Assembly (NCBI GenBank): GCA_000620205.1
Contig: JHVP01000002.1
Coordinates: 310,001 to 374,000, forward strand
DNA: 64,000 bases
Direction: 5' to 3'
Source: Geodermatophilaceae bacterium URHA0031
Lineage (GTDB): Bacteria; Actinomycetota; Actinomycetes; Mycobacteriales; Geodermatophilaceae
Every line of letters starts with the position of its first letter. Within the stretch, counting starts at the first letter, position 1. Positions 34,714-43,061 of this stretch are shown piece by piece. Made by a program: the position numbers and the translations under genes. The notes below the pieces were generated by a model. The model did not search any database and was not told the DNA's origin. It was given only the letters and a program-made list of their open reading frames with translations.

Positions 34714-35612
34714 GAGGGCTCGCCGATCATGCGCAGGTACACGTCCTCCAGGGTCGGCCGGGCGACGGCCAGGTCGGGCACCTCACCGGGGAACCGCGCT
34801 GCCAGCTCGGCGACGAACGCGGTGGGGGTGGCGGTCTCGGCGGTGCGCCGGACGCCGTCCTCGGTCCAGTGCACGACCGCGGGCGCCTGCCCGCGGCCAC
34901 CCAGCTCGCTGGGGACGGCGACCTCGACCAACCGGCCGTGGGCGATCACCCCGACCCGGTCGGCGAGCTCCTCGGCCTCGTCCAGGTAGTGGGTGGTGAG
35001 CAGCATCGTCGTCCCCAGGTCCCGCAGCGAGCGGATGAGCGACCAGAACTGCCGGCGCGCCTCGGGGTCGAACCCGGTGGTCGGCTCGTCGAGGAAGAGC
35101 AGCCGCGGCCGGCCGACGATGCCCAGCGCGACGTCCAGCCGGCGCCGCTGCCCACCGGAGAGGGTGCGCCCGCGGGCGCCGGCCTTCTCGGTCAGCCCGA
35201 CGAGTTCGAGCACCTCGGCGGGGTCGCGCGGCTCGGGGTAGTAGGCGGCCTGCGCCCGGAGCAGCTCCAGGCAGGTCAGCTGGCTGTCCCCGGCACCGGA
35301 CTGCAGCACGATGCCCAGCTCGGCCTTCCAGCGGCGGCCGCCGCGGGCCGGGTCGACGCCGAGCACCCGGACCTCACCGGCGTCGCGCTCGCGGTACCCC
35401 TCGAGCACCTCGACGGTCGTCGTCTTGCCCGCACCGTTGGGGCCCAGCAGCGCGAAGATCTCGCCGCGGCGGATGTCGAGGTCCAGGCCGTCGACGGCGT
35501 TGCGGTCGCCGTAGCGCTTGACGAGACCGCGCACCGAGATGGCCGCGTCGGGGTCGAGCGGGGCACTCGACGGGTGGGTGCCGGCAGCGGGCACCGTGGA
35601 CGAACGTGTCAC
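34710..35612 (-). CDS. ABC exporter ATP-binding protein
   Basis: DrrA-like ATPase of 300 residues. Walker A is GPNGAGKTTT, the signature LSGGQRRRLDVALG, Walker B LLFLDEPTTGFD and the switch His in LLTTHYLDEAEELAD. The C-terminal 80 residues are the extension seen in antibiotic/lipid exporter ATPases. It starts at GTG 35612; GGAGG lies somewhat far upstream. It is paired with the permease downstream. Confidence 0.92.
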   Translation of the reverse strand: MTRSSTVPAAGTHPSSAPLDPDAAISVRGLVKRYGDRNAVDGLDLDIRRGEIFALLGPNGAGKTTTVEVLEGYRERDAGEVRVLGVDPARGGRRWKAELGIVLQSGAGDSQLTCLELLRAQAAYYPEPRDPAEVLELVGLTEKAGARGRTLSGGQRRRLDVALGIVGRPRLLFLDEPTTGFDPEARRQFWSLIRSLRDLGTTMLLTTHYLDEAEELADRVGVIAHGRLVEVAVPSELGGRGQAPAVVHWTEDGVRRTAETATPTAFVAELAARFPGEVPDLAVARPTLEDVYLRMIGEPS

Positions 35613-35745
35613 GAGGGCTCAGTGTCCTCCATGTCCCTGTGACGCTCCGCGCCACACCGCGGCCACGTGCCGTCCCGGTTCCCGTAGAGCCGCCTCGTCG
35701 CTCCTCGCGGAGACCCTCCGGGCCCCCACTCGTCCCGACACTGCC

Positions 35746-37029
35746 TCAGAGAACGAGGCGGTCGAGGACCAGCGGGAGCGGCTCGTCCGCGGTGTCGACG
35801 CCGATCGCGCCCTCCAGCGCCTCCAGCGCGCGCGGGATCCGCGCGGCGTCGTCGGTCTGCAGCTCCAGCAGCGGCTGACCGGCGGTCACCCGCTCCCCCA
35901 CCCCGGCGGTCCACACGACGCCCGCCGCAGCCGAGACCGGGTCCTCCTTGCGTGCCCGGCCGGCACCCAGCCGCCAGGCCGCGACGCCGAGGGCGTAGGC
36001 GTCCAGCCGGGTCAGCGTGCCGGTCGCCGGTGCGGTGACCACGTGCCGCTCGGCCGGCTGCGGCAGCGCGGCGTCCGGGTCGCCACCCTGAGCCGTGATC
36101 ATCCGCCGCCACACGTCCATCGCCCGGCCGTCGGCGAGCGCGTCGGCGGGGTCGACGTCGTCCCGCCCGACCCCGGCCAGCATCTCCCGGGCCAGCGCCA
36201 GGGTGAGCTCGACGACGTCGGCCGGGCCGCCGCCGGCGAGCACCTCGACGGACTCCGCTACCTCGACCGCGTTGCCCGCGGCCCGGCCCAGCGGCCGGTC
36301 CATGGCGGTGACCAGCGCGACGGTGCGGACGCCGGCGGCCTCGCCCAGCCCGACCATCGTCCGGGCCAGCGTGCGGGCGTCCCCCGGGTCGCGCATGAAC
36401 GCGCCGGAGCCGGTCTTCACGTCCAGCACCAGCGCGTCGGCGCCCTCGGCGATCTTCTTGCTCATGATCGAGCTGGCGATCAGCGGGATCGACTCGACCG
36501 TGCCGGTGACGTCGCGCAACGCGTAGAGCACCTTGTCCGCCGGCGCGAGGTCGTTGCCGGCGGCGCAGATGACCGCACCGACGTCCCGCAGCTGCTGCAC
36601 GTACTCCTCGTCGCTGAGCGCCGCCCGCCAGCCGGGGACGGCCTCCAGCTTGTCCAGCGTCCCGCCGGTGTGGCCGAGGCCGCGGCCGGACAGCTGCGGA
36701 ACCGCCACCCCGCAGGCGGCCACCAGCGGCGCGAGCGGCAGCGTGATCTTGTCGCCGACGCCGCCGGTGGAGTGCTTGTCCGCGGTCGGCCGGCCGAGCC
36801 CGGACAGGTCCTTGCGGACCCCGGAGTCGATCATCGCCTGGGTCCATACGGCCAGCTCGTCCGGCGACATGCCCCGGAAGAAGACCGCCATGAGCAGCGC
36901 GCTCATCTGCTCGTCGGGCACCTGCCCGCCGGTGTAGGCCCCGATGACCCACCGGATCTGGTCGGCGGAGAGGACGGCGCCGTCCCGCTTGGCCCGGATG
37001 ACGTCGATCGCGTCGAACGGGGCGGTCAT
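35746..37029 (-). CDS. deoA: Thymidine phosphorylase
   Basis: Phosphorolysis of thymidine or deoxyuridine (or pyrimidine nucleosides in general) to base and (deoxy)ribose 1-phosphate. The 427-residue product has DKHSTGGVGDK, the phosphate and base site SGRGLGHTGGTLDKLE, and DVKTGSGAFM; the C-terminal alpha/beta domain includes AWRLGAGR. The ATG overlaps the cdd stop (ATGA). The product pentose can pass through the mutase to DeoC, both in this window, and released uracil to Upp. Confidence 0.95.
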   Translation of the reverse strand: MTAPFDAIDVIRAKRDGAVLSADQIRWVIGAYTGGQVPDEQMSALLMAVFFRGMSPDELAVWTQAMIDSGVRKDLSGLGRPTADKHSTGGVGDKITLPLAPLVAACGVAVPQLSGRGLGHTGGTLDKLEAVPGWRAALSDEEYVQQLRDVGAVICAAGNDLAPADKVLYALRDVTGTVESIPLIASSIMSKKIAEGADALVLDVKTGSGAFMRDPGDARTLARTMVGLGEAAGVRTVALVTAMDRPLGRAAGNAVEVAESVEVLAGGGPADVVELTLALAREMLAGVGRDDVDPADALADGRAMDVWRRMITAQGGDPDAALPQPAERHVVTAPATGTLTRLDAYALGVAAWRLGAGRARKEDPVSAAAGVVWTAGVGERVTAGQPLLELQTDDAARIPRALEALEGAIGVDTADEPLPLVLDRLVL

Positions 37030-37451
37030 GCCCGGTTCGCCGCGGCGACGAGGTCGTCGGGGCCGAAGGCGTCGGGCAGCACCTCGCTCATCGGCACGAT
37101 GCCCAGCGAGACCGTCTCGATGAGCATGTCCGCGCCGCCGTGCTCCCACAGCAGCTGCCGGCAGCGGCCGCACGGCATCAGCGGCTGGCCGTCCCCGCCG
37201 ACGCAGGCGACCGCGACCAGCCGGCCGCCGCCGCTGCGGGCGAGGTCGCTCACCATGCCGCACTCGGCGCACAGGCCCAGCCCGTAGGAGGCGTTCTCCA
37301 CGTTGCAGCCGGTGACGACCCGGCCGTCGTCCACCAGCCCGGCGACGCCCACCGGGAACTGCGAGTACGGCGCGTAGGCGTGTGCCATCGCCTCCCGCGC
37401 CGCGGCGCGCAGCGCGTCCCAGTCCAGGTCGGGGACAGCGGACCGCTTCAT
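37026..37451 (-). CDS. cdd: Cytidine deaminase
   Basis: Zinc-dependent deamination of (deoxy)cytidine to (deoxy)uridine. The 141-residue product has CNVENASYG, a zinc ligand plus catalytic Glu in CAECGMVSD, and the PCGRCRQ ligands, i.e. the tetrameric all-Cys type. It is placed seven bases after the second permease of the nucleoside importer and overlaps deoA, so import, deamination and phosphorolysis are in one transcription unit. Confidence 0.95.
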   Translation of the reverse strand: MKRSAVPDLDWDALRAAAREAMAHAYAPYSQFPVGVAGLVDDGRVVTGCNVENASYGLGLCAECGMVSDLARSGGGRLVAVACVGGDGQPLMPCGRCRQLLWEHGGADMLIETVSLGIVPMSEVLPDAFGPDDLVAAANRA

Positions 37452-37458
37452 CGGGTCA

Positions 37459-38748
37459 TCAGTTCTCTCCTCGTCGGTAGACCAGGCCGTCGGCCTTCGG
37501 TGGGCGCAGCCGCTGGGAGGCCAGCGACAGCACCAGCAGGGTGACCAGGTGCGGCGTGAACGACACGATGCCGGTCGGCAGCTCGTCGATGGTCAGGTAG
37601 CCGACCAGGGCGAGGACGGCGAAGACGACGGCCAGCGAGCCCTGCACCCACCGGCGCCGGGGGAACTGGAAGATCGCGACCACGGCCAGGATCAGCGCGA
37701 CGATCAGCAGCAGCGCGACGACGGCGCTGCGGCTGCGCAGCTGCAGGCCGTCGGCGAAGCCGAACAGGAACGCGCCGCCGGTCAGGCCGCCCGGGCGCCA
37801 GTTGCCGAAGATGAGCGCGGCCAGGCCGATGTACCCGCGACCGTTGGTCTGGCCCTCGCGGTAGATGTTGGCCACGAAGACCAGCACCACGCCGCCCAGC
37901 CCGGCCAGCGCGCCGGAGATGACCACCGCGATGTACTTGATCCGGTACACCGGCACGCCCAGGGAGTCGGCCGCGGCCGGGTTCTCCCCGCAGGAGCGCA
38001 GCCGCAACCCGAAGGCGGTGCGCCACAGCAGCAGGTAGACGGCCGGCACGAGCAGCACCGCCACCACGGTGAGCACCCCGACGTCGGAGGTGAACCCGCG
38101 CACGATGCCGGCGACGTCGCTGACCAGGAACCAGTGCTTGGCCTCGAGGTCGCCCAGCAGGTCGGGCCCGCTGGAGAGCACCGGCAGCGAGAACGACGGC
38201 GGCTTGGACGACAGGGACGGCGACTGGGTGATGCCGGCCCCGTCGCTGCGGCCGGTGTAGAGCGACTCGGACAGGAAGCGGACGACGCCGGCCGCGAGGA
38301 TGTTGATCGCGACCCCGGAGATGGTGTGGTCGACGCCGAAGGTGACCGTCGCGACCGCGTGCAGCAGCCCGCCCAGCGCACCCATCAGCAGGCCACCGGC
38401 GATGGCTGCGGCCCAGCCCCACTGGTAGCCGGCGTACCCGGCGCCCCAGGTGCCCAGGATCATCATGCCCTCGAGGCCGATGTTGACCACGCCCGCGCGC
38501 TCGGAGAACAACCCGCCGAGGGCGACCAGCAGCAGCGGGGTGCTGAGCAGCAGCGCCGCCGTCATCACCGAGGACGAGGTCAGCGCGTCCTGCCCGCTGA
38601 CCACCCGCACGACGGAGAACAGCACGATCAGCACGGCCACGCCGATCGCCAGCCGGCCCGCCGTGCCGGCGGACAGCAGCCGGCGCACCGGCGAGGGGCG
38701 ACGGGCACCGGCGCCGGGAGCGTCCGTCGTCGTCACTGCGGTGCTCAC
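37459..38748 (-). CDS. Nucleoside ABC importer permease (BMP family), second subunit
   Basis: A 429-residue polytopic protein of the branched-chain/BMP permease type. Characteristic segments are ERAGVVNIGLEGMMILG, FGVDHTISGVAINILAAG and LRSCGENPAAADSLGV. Hydrophobic helices run throughout, including three after residue 330. Its GTG overlaps the stop of the 26-codon bridge ORF, which also supplies GGAGG. It pairs with the permease just upstream, as in NupP/NupQ systems. Confidence 0.92.
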   Translation of the reverse strand: MSTAVTTTDAPGAGARRPSPVRRLLSAGTAGRLAIGVAVLIVLFSVVRVVSGQDALTSSSVMTAALLLSTPLLLVALGGLFSERAGVVNIGLEGMMILGTWGAGYAGYQWGWAAAIAGGLLMGALGGLLHAVATVTFGVDHTISGVAINILAAGVVRFLSESLYTGRSDGAGITQSPSLSSKPPSFSLPVLSSGPDLLGDLEAKHWFLVSDVAGIVRGFTSDVGVLTVVAVLLVPAVYLLLWRTAFGLRLRSCGENPAAADSLGVPVYRIKYIAVVISGALAGLGGVVLVFVANIYREGQTNGRGYIGLAALIFGNWRPGGLTGGAFLFGFADGLQLRSRSAVVALLLIVALILAVVAIFQFPRRRWVQGSLAVVFAVLALVGYLTIDELPTGIVSFTPHLVTLLVLSLASQRLRPPKADGLVYRRGEN

Positions 38749-38825
38749 GAGTCCTCCTCGCTGGCGCTCGTCGGCCGCGTTCGCGGTGCTGCTGGGCTCA
38801 TCGGCTCGCTCGCGAGCTCGCTCAC
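38745..38825 (-). CDS. 26-codon bridge ORF between two permease genes, repeat-like
   Basis: An open frame from GTG (38825-38823), which overlaps the TGA of the upstream permease, to TGA (38747-38745), which overlaps the GTG of the downstream permease. Both junctions are GTGA. The frame would give [18 protein letters not shown] and then TSASEEDS. It is Ser/Glu/Pro-rich with no folded-domain look. The DNA is rich in GAGCGAGC-type words, like the intergenic repeats at 12237 and 18177, and carries the GGAGG used by the next gene. It may be a coupling element, not a functional peptide. Confidence 0.5.
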   Translation of the reverse strand: MSELASEPMSPAAPRTRPTSASEEDS

Positions 38826-39988
38826 GGGGTTCCCTCCGAGACGACGCCGGGGATGGTCCGGGTGGTCATCGAGTCCTCCGGTGGCGGACCGGAGGACTGC
38901 CGGCTGGCCCGCTCGGCGGCCCGCCGGGTGATCCGGCCGGCGATCTCGTTGGCGACCACGACGGCCAGCACGATCGTGCCCTGGATGATCGTGACCACCG
39001 AGGACGGCAGGCTCGCCGACTGCAGCGGCACCGACGCCCGGTCCAGGAAGGCGTAGAGGATCGCGGCGAGCGCGATGCCGCCCGGGTTGTTGCGCCCGAG
39101 CAGCGCGACCGCGATGCCCAGGAAGCCCAGTCCCGAGGTGAAGTCCGAGCTGTACTCGTAGGTGCGGCCCAGCAGGTCGGGCAGCCCGACCAGGCCGGCC
39201 ACCGCACCGGACAGCAGCATCGTCTTGACGACCATCCGGCGGGCGTCGACGCCGCTGGCGCTGGCCGCCGAGGGTGACAGCCCGGTGGCGCGCAGGTCGA
39301 ACCCGAAGCGGGTGCGCTGCAGCAGCACCCACACCCCGACCCCGACCAGGACGGCGAAGACCAGGAAGCCGTACAGCTGTCGCGGCGGGTTGGCCAGCCC
39401 CAGCACGTCGAAGACGCCGTTGAGACCGCCGAGCCGGCCGGACTCCGGGATCTGCGCGGTGCTGACGATGGAGGCGCCCTCCGGACTGCCCCGGAACGGG
39501 CCGGTGAGCAGGTAGGAGGCCAGCCCCAGCGCGATGAAGTTCAGCATGATCGAGCTGATCACCTCGCTCACCCCGCGGGTGACCTTGAGGACGGCGACGA
39601 TCCCGGCCCAGATGGCACCCACGGCCATCCCCACCACGATGATCAGCGCGACGTGCAGGGGCTTCGGGAGCGCCACCGCGGCGCCGATCGTGGCGGCCAC
39701 GATCGTGGCCATCCGGTACTGGCCCTCGACGCCGATGTTGAACAGGCTCATCCGGAAGCCGATGGCCACCGCCAGCCCGGCGAGGAACAGCGGCAGCGCG
39801 CGGTTGAGGATCGCGACGACCGCGGTGATCTGCTGGCTCGGGGTGTCCCCGAGGTCGACCATGACCTTGAGGACCTGCACCGGGCTGACGCCCAGCAGGC
39901 CCATCACCACGGCGGAGATCACGACGGCGATGGCGACCGCCAGGGCGGGGGCCAGCAGCAGCGTGCCGACCCGGCGGACCAGGGTCAC
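38822..39988 (-). CDS. Nucleoside ABC importer permease (BMP family), first subunit
   Basis: A 388-residue permease with about nine to ten hydrophobic helices and the family segments GFRMSLFNIGVEGQYRM, GVSEVISSIMLNFIALGL and LRATGLSPSAASASGV. It starts at GTG 39988 overlapping the ATPase stop (GTGA). The hydrophilic C-terminal tail (SRQSSGPPPEDS) runs into the bridge ORF junction. Confidence 0.92.
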   Translation of the reverse strand: MTLVRRVGTLLLAPALAVAIAVVISAVVMGLLGVSPVQVLKVMVDLGDTPSQQITAVVAILNRALPLFLAGLAVAIGFRMSLFNIGVEGQYRMATIVAATIGAAVALPKPLHVALIIVVGMAVGAIWAGIVAVLKVTRGVSEVISSIMLNFIALGLASYLLTGPFRGSPEGASIVSTAQIPESGRLGGLNGVFDVLGLANPPRQLYGFLVFAVLVGVGVWVLLQRTRFGFDLRATGLSPSAASASGVDARRMVVKTMLLSGAVAGLVGLPDLLGRTYEYSSDFTSGLGFLGIAVALLGRNNPGGIALAAILYAFLDRASVPLQSASLPSSVVTIIQGTIVLAVVVANEIAGRITRRAAERASRQSSGPPPEDSMTTRTIPGVVSEGTP

Positions 39989-41529
39989 GCGGCACCCGCC
40001 GGGGTCGCCTCGTGCCCACCGGTCATGTAGCCGCCGAGCTCCTCGGGGGTCACCTGCCGCGGGTCGACGGTGGCCACCAGCTGCCCGCGGAGCATCACGT
40101 GCAGGGTGTCGGACAGACCGATCAGCTCCTCGAGGTCGGCGGAGACCAGCACGATGCCCAGGCCCTCGGCCCGGGCGTCCTTGAGCAGTTCCCAGATGAC
40201 CGACTGCGCGCCGACGTCCACGCCGCGGGTCGGGTGGGCGGCCAGCAGCACGCGGGGGTGCGCGCTCATCTCCCGGCCGACGATCAGCTTCTGCTGGTTG
40301 CCGCCGGACAGCGCCACCGCCGGGGTGTTCGGCCCGGGAGCGCGCACGTCGTACTCGCGCATGATCCGCGCGGTGTCCTCGCGGGCGGCCTTGCGGTCGA
40401 TGAAGGCGCCCTTGACCGCCGGCGGCCGGGTCTGGTGCCCGAGGATCCGGTTCTCCCAGAGCGGCGCGTCCAGCAGCATCCCCTGCCGGTGCCGGTCCTC
40501 GGGGATGAAGCCGACGCCTCCCTCGCGGCGCTGCCGGGTGGACCAGGCGGTGATGTCCTCGTCGCCGAGCACCACCGACCCGGCCGAGGGCACCCGCAGC
40601 CCGAGGATCGCGTCGATCAGCTCGGACTGGCCGTTGCCCTCCACCCCGGCGATGCCGACGACCTCGCCCTCGCGAACGGTCATCGACACCTCGTCGACCG
40701 CGGCGCGGCTGCCGGGGGCGCCCGGGACGGTCAGGTGGTCGATCCGCAGCACCGGGGTCTCCCGCACGGTGGAGTCCCGGGTGGCCGGGGTGGGCAGCTC
40801 GGCGCCGACCATCATCTCGGCCAGCTGCCGCGCCGTCGTCGTCCGCGGGTCGGCGGTGCCGACGGTGGTGCCGCGGCGGATCACGGTGATCGAGTCGGCC
40901 ACCTTGCGGACCTCGTCGAGCTTGTGCGAGATGAAGATGACCGTGAGGCCCTCGCGCTTGAGCTCGGCCAGGTTGCCGAACAGCTCGTCGACCTCCTGCG
41001 GCACGAGCACGGCGGTCGGCTCGTCGAGGATGAGGATCGTGGCGCCGCGGTAGAGGACCTTGGCGATCTCCACCCGCTGCCGGTCGCCGACCCCGAGGTC
41101 CTCGACGAGCGAGTCGGGCTCCAGCCCGAGGGAGTAGCTGTCGGAGATCTCGGCGATCCGGCGGCGGGCGGTCGCCCGGTCCAGCCGGCCCCCCTTGGTC
41201 GGCTCGCTGCCCAGGACGATGTTCTCCAGGACGGTGAAGTTGTCGGCCAGCATGAAGTGCTGGTGGACCATGCCGATGCCGGCGGCGATGGCGTCGTTGG
41301 GGCTGCGCAGGTGCACCTCGCGGCCGTCGACGAGGATCTGGCCCTCGTCCGGGCGGTGCATGCCGTACAGCGTCTTCATCAACGTCGACTTGCCGGCGCC
41401 GTTCTCCCCGACGATCGCGTGCACCTCACCGCGGGCGACCCGCAGTTCGATGTCCTTGTTCGCGACCACGCCGGGAAAGCGCTTGGTGATCCCGCGCAGC
41501 TCCACCGCCAGCGGTGTCGACTCGGTCAA
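39985..41529 (-). CDS. Nucleoside ABC importer ATPase, two nucleotide-binding domains
   Basis: A 514-residue tandem ATPase of the NupO/YufO kind. Domain 1 has GENGAGKST, VGDRQRVEIAK and LILDEPTAVL. Domain 2 has the degenerate P-loop GVEGNGQSE, LSGGNQQKLIVGREM and LLAAHPTRGVD, a Walker B without the acidic pair, which is usual for this family. TTG 41529 is chosen because GAGGAG lies just upstream. It drives the two permeases and is served by the lipoprotein encoded upstream. Confidence 0.93.
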   Translation of the reverse strand: MTESTPLAVELRGITKRFPGVVANKDIELRVARGEVHAIVGENGAGKSTLMKTLYGMHRPDEGQILVDGREVHLRSPNDAIAAGIGMVHQHFMLADNFTVLENIVLGSEPTKGGRLDRATARRRIAEISDSYSLGLEPDSLVEDLGVGDRQRVEIAKVLYRGATILILDEPTAVLVPQEVDELFGNLAELKREGLTVIFISHKLDEVRKVADSITVIRRGTTVGTADPRTTTARQLAEMMVGAELPTPATRDSTVRETPVLRIDHLTVPGAPGSRAAVDEVSMTVREGEVVGIAGVEGNGQSELIDAILGLRVPSAGSVVLGDEDITAWSTRQRREGGVGFIPEDRHRQGMLLDAPLWENRILGHQTRPPAVKGAFIDRKAAREDTARIMREYDVRAPGPNTPAVALSGGNQQKLIVGREMSAHPRVLLAAHPTRGVDVGAQSVIWELLKDARAEGLGIVLVSADLEELIGLSDTLHVMLRGQLVATVDPRQVTPEELGGYMTGGHEATPAGAA

Positions 41530-41643
41530 CGGAGCTCCTCGGGGCCGGGTGTGGCGCGGGACGGGGCGTGGACCGGAGGTCTTCCGGCCGCGCGGGCGCC
41601 GGGCGGTGTGCTCGTCCGACGCGGAGACGGTACACACGGAAAA

Positions 41644-41682
41644 CGGCGGGCCCGGGGGCGTGTACCGCCCCCAGGCCCGCCG
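41644..41682 (-). terminator. Terminator/attenuator between the lipoprotein and ATPase genes
   Basis: CGGCGGGCC (41644-41652) pairs with 41674-41682, and GGGGGCG (41654-41660) with 41666-41672, across a five-base loop. The one C/A mismatch on the plus strand is a U-G wobble in minus-strand RNA, and TTTTCC follows on that strand. Partial termination would keep the binding protein more abundant than the membrane complex. Confidence 0.75.
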
Positions 41683-41710
41683 CTGTCGGTGTGTCGTCAC
41701 GACGACCGCA

Positions 41711-42778
41711 TCACGGGGTCGTGGGGACCTCGATGTCGCCGGAGACGATCTTCTGGGTGTAGTCGTCGATCTGGGTCTTGATGTCGTCGATCTGGCCACC
41801 GGAGGTGGACAGGCCCACGCCACCGCTCTCCAGGTCGTTGACCTCGTCCGTGCCACCCGAGATCGAGCCCTCGGAGTAGTCGGTGAGGTAGCCCTGGATG
41901 GCGTTGTCGACCCGCTTGAGCACCGACGTCATGATCACGGCCTGCAGGGCCGGGTCGCCGACGGTCTCGTACTGGTCGGAGTCGACGCCGATCGCCCGGC
42001 CACCGGCCTCGCTCGCGGCCTCGAAGACGCCCTGACCCGAGCCGCCCGCGGCGTGGTAGACGATGTCCGCCCCGCTCTGGAACATGCCCTGCGCGAGGAT
42101 CTTGCCCTTGGCCGGGTCGGAGAAGCCGGAGAAGTCACCGTTCGGCGAGATGTACTGGCGGTCGATGACGATGCCGGGCTTGGCGGCCTGGGCACCGGCG
42201 ACGTAGCCGGCCTCGAACTCCTGGATCAGCGGGGACTCCACGCCGCCGACGAAGCCGATGTGGCCCGACTCGGACTTCAGCGCCGCCGCGACACCGCCGA
42301 GGAACGAGCCCTCGTTGGCCGCGAACAGCAGGCCGGTGACGTTGTCCAGGCCGGTGCCCTCGACCGAGGAGTCGACGACGGCGAACTGGGTGTCCGGGTA
42401 CTGCGGGGCGACCTCGGCCAGCGCGTCGGCGAAGGCGAAGCCCACGGCGATGACCGGGTTGTTGCCGTCGTCGGCGAGCTGGGTGAGCAGGTCGACGCGG
42501 TTGGAGGCGTCGGCGTTCGGGGTGAGCTCGGTGACGTTCCCCCCGAGGTCCTTGATCGCCGCCTCGACGCCGGCGTAGGCCGAGTCGTTGAACGACTTGT
42601 CACCGCGGCCGCCGGTGTCGTAGGCGAGGCCGATCTGCAGGTCGCCGGACGACGCGCTGCTGCCGCCGCTGCTCCCGCTGCCGCTGCTGCTGCTGTCCTC
42701 GTCGCTGGCGCAGGCCGCCAGGGCCATGCTCCCGGCCAGCAGCAGTGCTGCGGCCTTCATCCCACGCACTCGGCGCAA
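41711..42778 (-). CDS. BMP-family nucleoside-binding lipoprotein
   Basis: Extracytoplasmic binding protein of the importer, 355 residues. The signal peptide has RR near the start and the lipobox LAAC, then a Ser/Gly-rich linker and the BMP domain (IGLAYDTGGRGDKSFND; VIAVGFAFADALAEVAPQYP; the nucleoside-contact region GFVGGVESPLIQEFEAGY). TTG 42778 is preferred, with GGAG six bases upstream; ATG 42760 would leave a shorter n-region. Purine or broad nucleosides are the known ligands of the family. Confidence 0.92.
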   Translation of the reverse strand: MRRVRGMKAAALLLAGSMALAACASDEDSSSSGSGSSGGSSASSGDLQIGLAYDTGGRGDKSFNDSAYAGVEAAIKDLGGNVTELTPNADASNRVDLLTQLADDGNNPVIAVGFAFADALAEVAPQYPDTQFAVVDSSVEGTGLDNVTGLLFAANEGSFLGGVAAALKSESGHIGFVGGVESPLIQEFEAGYVAGAQAAKPGIVIDRQYISPNGDFSGFSDPAKGKILAQGMFQSGADIVYHAAGGSGQGVFEAASEAGGRAIGVDSDQYETVGDPALQAVIMTSVLKRVDNAIQGYLTDYSEGSISGGTDEVNDLESGGVGLSTSGGQIDDIKTQIDDYTQKIVSGDIEVPTTP

Positions 42779-42961
42779 GACGGTCTCCTCTCTCGGAGGG
42801 CGCGGACGGCCATCGGCAGGCCGCGCCCCGGTGCTGTGTCGTCCAGGCTCCCCCGCCGTCCGGCTCCCGCGGTGAGGCGGCTCGGCCAGCGACGGCGACC
42901 TCGGCACGCTAACCGCGGCGCCTGCGCCGGCGCGCACCCGCGGACGGATAGAGATCCGATC

Positions 42962-42977
42962 GTTGCCAACGGGCAAC
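42962..42977. promoter_or_regulatory. Candidate operator in the lipoprotein/carboxypeptidase intergenic region
   Basis: A perfect dyad, GTTGCC-AACG-GGCAAC, lies in the 283-base divergent region 42779-43061. TTAGCGT-type boxes occur on both strands nearby (minus strand near 42906-42911). It could be the operator of a nucleoside regulator, but no repressor gene is adjacent and short dyads arise by chance in G+C-rich DNA. Confidence 0.3.
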
Positions 42978-43049
42978 ACCGGGCACACACCGCGGGTGGG
43001 CCCGGCCACACCGCCGTCCGGCGCCGCACCACGGCCCGCGGCCGCGCGT

Positions 43050-43055
43050 TAGCGT
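43050..43055 (+). promoter_or_regulatory. Putative -10 box for leaderless carboxypeptidase mRNA
   Basis: TAGCGT ends six bases before GTG 43062; no ribosome binding site is present. Confidence 0.5.
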
Positions 43056-43061
43056 CCGGGT

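Noticed and set aside
39985-41529. Missing Walker B acidic residues in the second ATPase domain as a defect
   Set aside because: LLAAHPTRGVD is the usual form in BMP-type nucleoside importers, where the second site is degenerate.
41530-41856. N-terminal extension of the importer ATPase frame
   Set aside because: It would read through the operon terminator hairpin and its peptide is low complexity. TTG 41529 has a good ribosome binding site.
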